Positions 49,244-58,104 of a DNA stretch of 64,000 nt are shown piece by piece. Origin of the DNA: Lunularia cruciata (taxonomy: Eukaryota > Streptophyta > Marchantiopsida > Lunulariales > Lunulariaceae); the NCBI GenBank assembly GCA_948567375.1, contig OX419755.1, positions 35,717,001 to 35,781,000 on the forward strand, in the 5' to 3' direction. How positions within the stretch are numbered: position 1 is the stretch's first letter; each line of letters opens with the position of its first letter. Below the pieces are notes generated by a model. It did not search any database. It had not been told where the DNA came from and saw only the letters and a program-made list of their open reading frames with translations. A program made the position numbers and the translations under genes.

Positions 49244-49983
49244 TGTAATACTCCGAGGACAAGAGAAGAGAGAAAACATCAATTGCACACTCAAACATTT
49301 GATGCCCCAAGGGAGCACCTTCTCTTTATTATATAGACAAAGAGGATCTCCTCCAAGGAAGTTCCACCATAGGATTAGGGACACAGATAGGTGACATGTC
49401 AGCAAGCTCCACCCTTGGATTACTTACTTGGATGGGTGACCTGTCTGATCTAGGTCCTATCTGGTTGGTCAAACGAGCTTTGACCGGAGGGAATCTTTTA
49501 GGGAATCTGTAGGAATCTCAGAATCACATGAGTAACGTACCGTTGGAAAGCTCTCGATGAGACAAACCAGGGAGGAGGGAAGGCCAGCCTTTCCTTTGTT
49601 GGGAGGGGGGGGAATTCTGCACATTTTTGAGGCCTAATTCATCCGTTTAGGCCTCCAAAATTGCCTTCAAAGATTTTAGGCATATTTCGGTTCCTACTCT
49701 ATTAGTAGAAGTCCCCCTTTGGTGATACCTCTTTCTGATCTGTTTAGTCCATCATGTGTAACATCCTTCCAGATGTTACCAAACCAATTCTCACCTTTAA
49801 ATCATATTTCTAGCTATTGGTTCTAAGGTTCTCAAGTCTATTTTGGTTTCTGCCCAATTAGTAGAAGTACTCTTTTGGTGATACTTCTATCTGATCTATT
49901 TTGACCATCATGTATAACATCATTCTAGATGTTACCAAACCGAATTTCACATCTAGATCATATGGCTAACCCTTGGTATTACA
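49244..49983 (+). repeat. Solo LTR C1, inserted in element B gag
   Basis: 740 bp starting TGTAATACTCC and ending GGTATTACA, with matching inverted ends. Perfect 5-bp target duplication GTGAG at 49239-49243 and 49984-49988. The gag reading resumes directly after it (AYTCMRQLISFTQG). It contains a TATATAG box near 49330 and two internal tandem copies of about 150 bp (from 49689 and 49845). Confidence 0.95.
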
Positions 49984-51167
49984 GTGAGGCATACACTTGC
50001 ATGAGGCAGTTGATCAGTTTTACTCAGGGAGTTATTGAGGCCCAAGCAGTCCAGTTTTGGTATGGGATACTAGACAAGGAGTTACAACGTAGAGTTTGTG
50101 ATGCTACATTGTTGCATGCTACTTTTCCCACTTTGGCAGTGGTCTTTGGTTTGGTTGAGCGTATTGAGCTTGACATGGTGGAGGAGAGAGTGGTGACATT
50201 TGGATTTGGTAGGGAGATCTCATCCACGGTTGTGACTTCTTCTAGAATGAAGTAGAGTGCACCACGTCCAATTGGTTTTCAAGGACAGGGTGGACAACCC
50301 AGATCCTATGGAGCAAGTGGAGGGCCTAGTGGAGTTAAATCCTTACCTTCATTTTCGGGTCAGCAACAATCAGTGAGTAGTGGTGTTGCTTGTTGGACTT
50401 GTGGTGGACCTCACCATTGGAGAGAGTGTACTCAAGGTAGTGAACCTAATACCTTGGGTGCATCACAGCCAACACAGAGGCAGTGTGAGCATTGCCACAG
50501 ATTTGGTCACACTAGTGATTGGTGTTTTGACCTACGCCTAGAGTTACGGAGTGGTAGGGCTGCTATGGCAAGTAGTAGAGGAACTCCAGTTCATGGAGGA
50601 TGAGGTGGTAGAGGATCTACACCTAGTAGAGGTGCAGTACCTGCCCTTACTTCTGATACAACTATGGCTACTCGGATTGAGCAATTGGAGCAGAGATTTG
50701 CTAGTATGGCTATTGCTCAGAGGAGATCAGATTCAGGTGCTGAGGCTTCCACCTCATATGCTGGTGATAGAGATGCTTTGGACTTTATGTGCAGAGCAAC
50801 ACAAGTGGATGCATCTACAATAGTGACTAGGAATGCAGTACGTGCTCTAGAGCCTAGAGGAGCATCAGTGGAGTTGGACCCACAAAGAGGAGAGGTTGGG
50901 AGACAGATCAGACTTCCCTAATCTTTCACACTATTTGAGGCATTGCAGACAACATCCATGGTTCCTAGACGTCCCAATGCAGGTGTGGTAGGTGGTGAGG
51001 GAGTGCATGATGGACTACCTGCTAGTCAGCCATCTACTACTACATAGATTGAGTCTAGCATGATGTTGGGAGCGGCTCAACTGATTATGCGGTGTCCTTT
51101 GTTTTCGGCCAGTGATATATTTACATTGGGAGTTGACCCAGCCCCAGTATTCCAATTGGCTACCATG
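49984..51167 (+). pseudogene. Element B gag, C-terminal part with two CCHC zinc knuckles
   Basis: Continues gag: FTQGVIEAQAVQFWYGIL, then at 50395-50530 two complete knuckles, CWTCGGPHHWREC and CEHCHRFGHTSDWC. A predicted coiled coil (TRIEQLEQRFASMAIAQRR) follows at about 50670-50726. Stops at 50253-50255, 50601-50603 and 50919-50921 break the frame. Role in the family: packaging of genomic RNA. Confidence 0.85.
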
Positions 51168-51922
51168 TGTAATACTCCATGGACAGGAGACCTGAAGAGA
51201 AACACACCATGAGAAACACACACTTTCACACTCAAACTCCGATGCCCCAAAGGAGCACCTTCTCTTTATTATGTAGGCAAAGCAAATTCCTCCAATGAAG
51301 CTCAACCATAGGATTAGGTACATAGATAGGTGACATGTCAGCAAGCTCCACCCTTGGATTACTTACTTGGATGGGTGACATGTCGGTCCTGGTCCCATCT
51401 AGTTGGTCAAACAAGCTTTGACTAAAGGGAATCTTTTAGGGAATCTTCTTGTAGGAATCTCAGAATCACATGGGTGAGGTACCATTGGAAAGCTCTCGAC
51501 AAGACAAAGCAAGGGGGAGGGAAGGTCAGCCTTTGGGCCACTGGGAGGAGGGGTTCTGCACATTTTAGAGGCCTAATTCATCCGTTTAAGCCTCTAAAAT
51601 TGCCTTCAAAGATTTCAGGCATATTTTGGTTCCAACTCTATTAGTAGAAGTCCCTTTTTGGTGATACCTCTTTCTGATCTATTCAGCCATCCTGTGTTAC
51701 ATACTTCTAGATGTTACCAACCCAATTCTCACCTTCAAATCATATGTCTAGCTATTGGTTCTAAGGTTTTCAAATCTATTTTGGTTTTCTTCCCTATTAG
51801 TAGAAGTACCCTTTTGGTGATACTTCTATTTGATCTATTTTGACCATCATGTATAAAATCATTCTAGATGTTACCAAACCAAATTTCACATCTAGATCAT
51901 ATGGCTAGCTCTTGGTATTACA
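51168..51922 (+). repeat. Solo LTR C2, inserted near the gag-protease junction
   Basis: 755 bp, same family and orientation as C1, starting TGTAATACTCC and ending GGTATTACA. Its target duplication is different and perfect: CCATG at 51163-51167 and 51923-51927. The host frame reads from FQLATM into LCESMDGAVPTT across the insertion. The internal ~150-bp tandem copies recur (from 51628 and 51783). Confidence 0.95.
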
Positions 51923-52500
51923 CCATGCTGTGTGAGAGTATGGATGGTGCGGTTCCAACTACTAGAGCAGAGGTGGTTGGTAGTAGAGCTGACTTGGTCG
52001 AGGAGCATGGGATCCATTCAGCGACCAGTGGTTTGTGGTAGGTAGCAGCGGCTAGACTGGAGGAGTCGCCAGCTAGACCAGCCTTTAAGAGAGCCCAATT
52101 TACACATGGTGTTGTCCTATTAGATAACCAAAGGGAGATTTTTTGTTTGATGGGACCTTTAGGGAAGGTCTATACACCACAGAGAGTCTTGTTAGACTCT
52201 GGTGCATAGCCCCTTATGTTGGGGAAGGCTGTAGTTGTTGGTATGGAGTTATGGAAGACCGATATGGAGAGGTGGTAGTTCGACACAGTACATCACAAGT
52301 GAGGAGCTTGTTGTCCAGGTTCAGCCTGGTCATTCGATTGATAGCTTGGTGGTGAGAGCTCAGGCTATTGCGACAATAGTTGAGTCATATGATGTGGTAG
52401 TTGGGGGAGCAATGGTATACCCCATGGGTTTCAGCATTGACTATTGAGAGGAGACAACCTCCTATAGACCTGGTTGGCAGTCTGGTGAGGGACGAGTATG
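51923..52500 (+). pseudogene. Element B aspartic protease
   Basis: After a linker (AFKRAQFTHGVVLLDNQREIF) the frame RVLLDSGA at about 52179-52205 gives an intact catalytic D-S-G. It is followed at once by a stop and then PLMLGKAVVVGMELW, the typical protease continuation. A frame change separates it from the upstream linker. Confidence 0.7.
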
Positions 52501-52555
52501 TCATCTACTAGTACGCTTTAGTAGTGGCAGTCTTGGCTCACTACTGTTTGGGACC

Positions 52556-53860
52556 ATGGCAACATCAGTTTTAGCTTTCAGTGGTGCAGTTACTTGGCCT
52601 GGTGACTTGTTGGAGGGGAATGCCCATGCAGAGGATACTCCAGTACCAGAGGAGATCACTCGGCTTTGGAGTACGAGTGGGATTGTTCCATCCACCTTGA
52701 ATGTTCCATTGTGGAGTTCAGAGGAGGCATTGCAGCAACATGTAGATCAGTTGGTGCAGTAGGCTTGGAATGGAGCCTTTGTACCATCAAGAGATGAGTG
52801 TGAGGATGAGCCGCTAGAGTCACTTACTTTGACACCTTTGGATACCACACTCATTGCTTGGCAGTATCCAATGGAGGGGATATGCCTATTGGAGTTGTTT
52901 GATGGGATCAGCACCAGACTAGTTGTAGTATTACAGGTAGGTATACGAGTACAAAGGTACTTGTATGTAGAAAGAGATGAGACTGCTAGGCAAGTCTCTC
53001 TACATCATGTGGAACACTTGGCCTATCAATATCCGTAGTTATTACCAATGTCAGCAGTCAGAGGTTACCAAAAGGCCCTACCAGTAGACATTTCCTTACT
53101 AGGGGCGCATGATCTGGAGAGACATGGGCCTATTCACTTGGTGATTTTTGGATGGCCATGTCAAGGACATACACGTGCTGGTAGAGGTTTGGGTCTTTAG
53201 GATCCTCGTTCTGGTGTGTTTTGGGAGATATTACGGATACTACGACATCTCCAGGTTCATCAGTCCGTTTCTCTAGCTTACCTTTTGGAGAAAATTCCTT
53301 TGATGGGTGATTCTCGCATCAGAGTGGTAGTGAGTACACATCAGGTCCATTCTTGGATGGGACCTGCTATATTGTTAGATGTAGCCAGAGTGGGATCACG
53401 GGCTCATCGTCTTCGTCTTTGGTGGACAAACCTCTTACATAGAGAGGTTCTCTAATGTGCTTATGATGGGATTCAACGACTTGACCACATCCTTGTTGAT
53501 GATATCTTGGATGTTGGGCGTCAAGCTCAGATAGTGGTAGTGGTTGATAGGTCACCTATGGTAGTGGTGAACCTAGTTGGACAGCCTAGAGTTGTATTTC
53601 CCACACTCATGAGTTTCCTAGGCTCTCATGCTTTTTGAGAGGGAGGACCTGGACTTGTTTGGGACTCACAGTTACAGCATTTGGTGGAGCCCAATGTTGA
53701 TGAGAGAGAGCGGGCAATGGCTTACCAGTATTACCGCTGTTCCAACAATGTTAGAGGCATCCAGACGATAGGTGTTAGGTGTTAGGTCAGGCTATAGACC
53801 TGAACTGTTTGATCTGGATTGTGAGCCTTGGCTTGGCAGAGCAGCGTAGGATGCGCTTGA
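52556..53860 (+). pseudogene. Cytosine-5 DNA methyltransferase domain in element B
   Basis: One frame from 52556 to about 53778, broken only by stops at 52760, 53036, 53198, 53453 and 53636. Motif I: ICLLELFDGIS at 52880-52912. Motif II acid: YVERDETAR. Before motif IV: GPIHLVIFGWPCQGHTRAGR, with the catalytic Cys codon at 53159-53161. Motif VI: LLEKIP near 53285, where ENV is usual. Motif VIII: AHRLRLWWTN at 53402-53431. Motif X: VLGQAIDLN at 53779, one frameshift later. Order I to X is canonical, so it is not a DRM, which is permuted, and no chromodomain interrupts it as in CMT. The motif VIII style AHRxRxxW recalls DNMT3. It lies between protease and RT. In an active copy it would transfer methyl from S-adenosylmethionine to cytosine C5. 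This copy is inactive. Confidence 0.87.
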
Positions 53861-55190
53861 TAGGCACCACCACTCAAACACTTGTGAGCCCTGTGCCTAT
53901 CAAGACGATTCAGGCACATGCTAGGGATGATGGACCGAGTGGACATGGTATTCTTGGGACACATCTAGTAGCTACAAGGGAGAGTGGTCTACTTGGAGTC
54001 CATCCAGGTGAGCGTGGGCTACTTGGATTACACCCTTGGTCCACATGGGATGCAGCTAGAGTACGTGTGGAGCTTGCAGCCAAAGTGGAGGGAGTTTTTC
54101 ACACAGAGGTTGGGACCTCTAGTGGGCGGGGGCATGACACTATTGCTCCCAAGGGCCTAGTGTAGCAACTAGTCAATACGTCTTCCACTCTTACTTCAGT
54201 TACAGAGGATACTTGGGAGCCAGATCTTAGACCCAAGCTTACTGGAGAGGAAAGACGGAGGGTTTGGAGGTTCTTAAGGAGCCACACGAGTTTTTTTGCC
54301 TTTAGTATGAAGGATTTGGGTGCTTTGAAAGGACCTGGTATACGGATTGAGCTGACTAGCAATACACCAGTTTTTTCATGTCCTTATCGATATAGTGAGA
54401 TGGGGAGGACATTGATTCAAAGCCGGAGTAGTGACCTTTTTGAGGCTGGTTTGGTGGAGATTTCACATGGAGAGTATGCATCAGCGACAGTGATGCCAGC
54501 CAAGAATGATATGCATGGCAACTGCACAGATAGGCGGATGTGTGGAGATTACCGTCCTATCAATAGACAGACCATGGTTGATCTGTATGCCATGCCTACA
54601 TCAAAGGAGATTTTGAATGCGATTGGGCATGCAAAGGTCTTCAATACTTTGGATCTTTGAGCGGGATATCATCAGTTGCCAATCAGGGAAGAGGATAAGT
54701 CCAAGATAACATTTTGGGCTATTGATCCTCACGGGAAGGATGTGTTATATTAGTGGAGGTTCTTACCATTTGGGTTGAAGAACGCTCTTGTTGAGTTCCA
54801 GAGGGTCATAGATAGGGTCCTAGCTGGATTGGATTTTGCTCGGTGTTATATTGATGACATTTTGGTCTATAGGACTACTGTAGAGGAGCATGAGAGACAA
54901 TTGTTGGAGGTGTTTGAGAGGTTGAGATCTCATGGACTCAAATTACATCTTGGGAAGTGTAGTGTTCTTCCACAAGCAGGTTGAGTATTTGGGTCACACT
55001 ATCTACCTCGGAGGACTTGGTGTTCAGCAGACCAAGGTGGAGGCTATTGCATGCATTCCTTGGCCTACGGATGTGAGCAGAGTGCGAGCATTCCTTGGGT
55101 TGGCAAACTTCTATCATCGCTATGTTAGAGGATTTAGTGCCATTGCCAAGGCCTTGAGGAAGATGACCAAGCTTACATAGGAGTGGTGTT
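53861..55190 (+). pseudogene. Element B reverse transcriptase
   Basis: A linker with repeated GLLG(V/L)HP units is followed by RT from about 54180: FFAFSMKDLG, then FEAGLVEISHGEYASATVM, MCGDYRPINRQT, FNTLDL, a stop, AGYHQLPI, WRFLPFGLKNA and the catalytic YIDD at 54847-54858. The thumb reads on in a second frame after about 54960 (FFHKQVEYLGHTI, FLGLANFYHRYV). Stops at 54658, 54751 and 55178 and the frameshift inactivate it. Confidence 0.9.
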
Positions 55191-55702
55191 GGGGAGATGA
55201 GCAGGAGAGAGCTTTTGTAGAGCTCAAGGAGAGGTTGACATCTGCTCCTATTTTGAGGAGATTGATTAGAGGACGACCATTTCAGGTTCATACTGATTGG
55301 AGTATGTTGGGGCTTGGAGCGATGCTCACCCAACATGATGATGAGGGGAAGGAGTTTGTGGTGGCCTATGCTAGTCGCTCTAACAATTTAGCAGAGGCAA
55401 AGTATAGTTCATATGAGGGAGAGTGCTTGGCAGCAATTTGGGCAGTAGCACATTTTTGATGTTACCTATTTGGTAACCTCTTCACTCTCATCATTGATCA
55501 TCAGCCACTGAAGTGGTTGATGGAGTCCGACAAGCTTTCAAGGAAGCTTGCACGATGGGCTCTGATTTTACAAGAGTATGATTTCATGGTTATTCACAGA
55601 CCTGGAGTGGTGAACCGTGATGCAAGTGGGTTGAGTAGAAACCTATGTCCTAGCCAGCAAGATCAGACTGGAGCACGTTGGCATGGTGAGATAGATGAGT
55701 AG
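55191..55702 (+). pseudogene. Element B RNase H
   Basis: Same frame as the RT thumb: FQVHTDWSMLGLGAML with the first catalytic Asp, then YASRSNNLAEAKYSSYEGEC with the catalytic Glu. A stop at 55457 is followed by LIIDHQPLKWLM with the next Asp. The tether RWALILQEYDFMVIHRPG is the classic end of this domain. Confidence 0.88.
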
Positions 55703-55909
55703 ATGGTGCCAGGTTGGCATGCATTGGCCTTTCTGTGTATATTTTTAGAGGCTTTGGTGGTATCTCTCTCAGCGCATACAAGAGGAGTTATTGAGGTCAT
55801 AGATCCAGAGAGTGAAGATATTGGTACAGTTCAGCAAGACATTCATGATGATGTCTCAGTGATGGACTATCTTTGCACTGGTGTTGTGGGTGGCACAATT
55901 GGGGCCAAG

Positions 55910-56950
55910 GAGAGAGATCGTGTTCTTTAGCAAGCCAGACGGTTCAGATTGGAAGGTAGACACCTTTTGCATGTATGAAAAGATGGTAGAGTGCAAGTAG
56001 TACCACTTCCATCTCAGAGACCACAGTTGGTCCGTCATGCTCATGAGGAGCTCAGACATTTTGGAGTAAAGCGTACGTATAGTTTACTCCAGAGTCATTA
56101 TTGGTGGCACGGTATGTAGACTGAGGTACAATAATTTGTTGCGAGATGTGTGGTTTGTGATAGAGTTAGAGCATCATTCAATGCTCCTATGCCACAATTA
56201 CACCCATTACCTATCATGGGATTGGATTACCGTTGGAGTTTAGACTTCACTGGACCTTTAGCGTTGACTATGAGACACCATCGGTATGTTTTGGTGATGG
56301 TGGATCACTTCTCCAAGTGGATTGAGTTGGTGGCACTTCCTGACAAGTCTAGTGAAGGGACAACTTACTTGTTCCTATATCAAGTTCTTAGTCATTTTGG
56401 TGCACCAATTGAGGTTTTGACTGATCAAGGTACAAAGTTCTTGGAGGAGTTTTAGGGCTTGTGTGACAAGGCTTTGATTGATCATTGTACTACATCCCCG
56501 ATCACCCTGAGGCAGATGGCTTAGTAGAGAGAGTGGTTTAGACGATGAAGAGAGGATTGCAAAAGTATGGTTTGCAGAGAGGCCACTTGGGAGATTGGGA
56601 TCTCTAGTTACCTTGGTTGGCCATGGGCTATCGGTTCAGCCAGCAAGCCTCCTTAGCATCCTTCTCTTTGTACTTTCTACTCTATGGGAGAGATCTAGAT
56701 TTACCTGCAGCCATTTGTTGAGATGCTACTGTAGTTTTGGATTTGGATGACCTTGATGTATGGATAAGCGCATGTTCTCAACAGGCAGAGATCTTTCAAA
56801 GAGTGATGCCGATGGCCTTTGAAAACTTGGCAATTGGTCAGCATAGAGATACTTTATGTTATGCTACAATTTGAGGAGGAGGTTATAGACCCTCGATCCA
56901 TTGATTTCATCCAGGAAACTATGTATATCTATAGCAAACATCACCGACAA
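55910..56950 (+). pseudogene. Element B integrase
   Basis: Zinc-binding part at about 55965-56160: HAHEELRHFGVKRTY, HYWWHGM, then CVVC, so H-H-C-C is complete. The core at 56150-56455 has D in WSLDFTGPL and D in VLTDQGTKF. The catalytic Glu lies after a 1-nt frameshift near 56500 (GLVERVV). Further sequence to 56950 reads as the integrase C-terminal region (FLLYGRDLDLP). Many TAG and TAA stops. Confidence 0.87.
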
Positions 56951-56979
56951 TACTTGATGTTTCAACATGCCGCACTATC

Positions 56980-57279
56980 TTGAGAGTGCGTGAGGTTTTG
57001 CAATCTGGAGTCCTTGTGTTAGAAGGACGTGATGGTGTTGTTTGGAAGGATCATGTGTGCAATTGTGCACCATGCCACCTCCCAAACATTGATGGTACTA
57101 TGGACCCAAGCTTGGCACTTGTACGTGCAAGCTTGAGGTGTATGTTATGTGGCTCTTCTGGTGGAGCTGCTACTATGTTAGTGTGTGATAGCTATTCAAG
57201 AAGATGACATATGGCATGTATGACTCCTCCCCTCATGGTGGTTCCTCAAGGACAGTGGTTATATCCTAGATGTACTTGA
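56980..57279 (+). pseudogene. PHD finger at the end of element B pol
   Basis: After a GPY/F-like tract (VREVLQSGVLVLEGRDGVVW) the frame gives a C4HC3 pattern. Cys codons at 57139, 57148 and 57184, then Tyr at 57193 where Cys is expected, a TGA at 57205 where the PHD Trp is expected, His 57208, Cys 57217, the PP-L-VP-G-W spacing, Tyr at 57262 where Cys is expected, and Cys 57271. Six of eight zinc ligands remain and the two losses are each one G-to-A step. PHD fingers read histone H3 tails. I infer a chromatin-targeting role like that of the chromodomain in chromoviruses. A RING is less likely given the W-H-x2-C and W-L-x-P-x-C spacing. Confidence 0.82.
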
Positions 57280-57430
57280 CCTATAGTTAGTTCATTCTTT
57301 ATATGGTATAGATTGCAGACATGCAACTAACGATGGGGCTCCATAGCCTCTTGATCTTTGCCCATTATAGGGTATACCATATACTTAGAGTAGATTGCTA
57401 TCTGGAGTTAGAGGGACCTAACCGCCAACT

Positions 57431-57440
57431 AGGGGGGCAA
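57431..57440 (+). other. Polypurine tract of element B
   Basis: AGGGGGGCAA ends directly before the 108-bp segment that repeats the LTR terminus; its position suggests where plus-strand synthesis began. Confidence 0.5.
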
Positions 57441-57548
57441 TTGTTGCACTTTAGAGTCTATGTATGACTTATGTGTGAGTTGTTCTTCTATAATGTATGA
57501 TGTTGTCAACAATGTATGTTGTGTAGCAATGTATATATGCATGACAGT
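57441..57548 (+). repeat. Extra copy of the LTR terminal segment before the 3' LTR
   Basis: TTGTTGCACTTTAGAGTC to TGCATGACAGT matches 57999-58104 with scattered changes. It lies between the polypurine tract and the TG of the 3' LTR. Confidence 0.88.
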
Positions 57549-58104
57549 TGTGACGCCATTTGTAGTGTTGCATCTAGATTGTTCGGACATTGGAGTTACA
57601 ATGATAGTAGTTAGAGTTATTTCAGTAGTTTCTCAAAGACTACTTTCTGACGGTCAGATTTTGTGTTTGGGGTACTGACTTCACGGTAGAGCCAACCATC
57701 ACTTTGCACTATTTTCACCATCAAGTGTGCCGTTAGCAGGACCATTAGGGTTCAGACCTAGCTCAAGTCCAGGGGGTATCCTTTCAAAGTGCAGCTCCAG
57801 AGAGCTCACTTCTCTGATGTTGAGCTTTCGAGTTCCTGGCTATGGTGGACAGAGGCCGGAGAACATCACCTGGATTCTCTATGCTGGAGTGGGTATGACT
57901 TGACTGTAATCAGTGCCCAGTTGTTGGTAGTTTATAGAGTGACAGATCGAGTATTGATCTGAGTTGAGTTGAGTTGAGAGTGGCAAACAATCTGATTATT
58001 GTTGTACTTTAGAGTCTATGTATGACTTAGGTGTGAGTTGTGCTTCTATAGTGTATGATGTTGATAGTGATGTATGTTGTATAGCAATATATATACGCAC
58101 AACA
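57549..58104 (+). repeat. Element B 3' LTR
   Basis: Begins TGTGACGCCATTTGTAG and ends ACGCACAACA. It consists of a 450-bp body shared with the 5' LTR and a 106-bp terminal segment (57999-58104) shared with the antisense solo LTR and with 57441-57548. Confidence 0.9.

Larger units (their letters stand above)
46713..58104 (+). mobile_element. Element B: Ty3/gypsy retrotransposon carrying a DNA methyltransferase and a PHD finger
   Basis: About 11.4 kb, of which about 1.5 kb is two later solo-LTR insertions. Order: 5' LTR, leader, gag with two CCHC knuckles, protease, cytosine-5 DNA methyltransferase, RT, RNase H, integrase, PHD finger, polypurine tract, 3' LTR. RT before integrase makes it Ty3/gypsy. 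The flanks GATTA (46708-46712) and AATTA (58104-58108) are a likely target duplication with one mismatch. The 5' and 3' LTRs look roughly 85-90% alike by eye, so insertion is old. All domains carry stops or frameshifts. No chromodomain is seen; the PHD finger occupies that place. Confidence 0.93.

Noticed and set aside
49244-51922. The two family C LTRs as ends of a single retrotransposon
   Set aside because: Each has its own target duplication and the DNA between them is element B gag with CCHC knuckles in the host reading.
52829-53640. Methyltransferase domain as a DRM or chromomethylase gene of the plant
   Set aside because: Motif order is not permuted as in DRM, there is no chromodomain as in CMT, there are no introns, and it lies in line with protease and RT of element B.
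57139-57273. Integrase-adjacent zinc finger as a CCHC knuckle or RING
   Set aside because: Spacing with H-x2-C and a Trp two residues before the last Cys pair fits PHD better than CCHC or RING.
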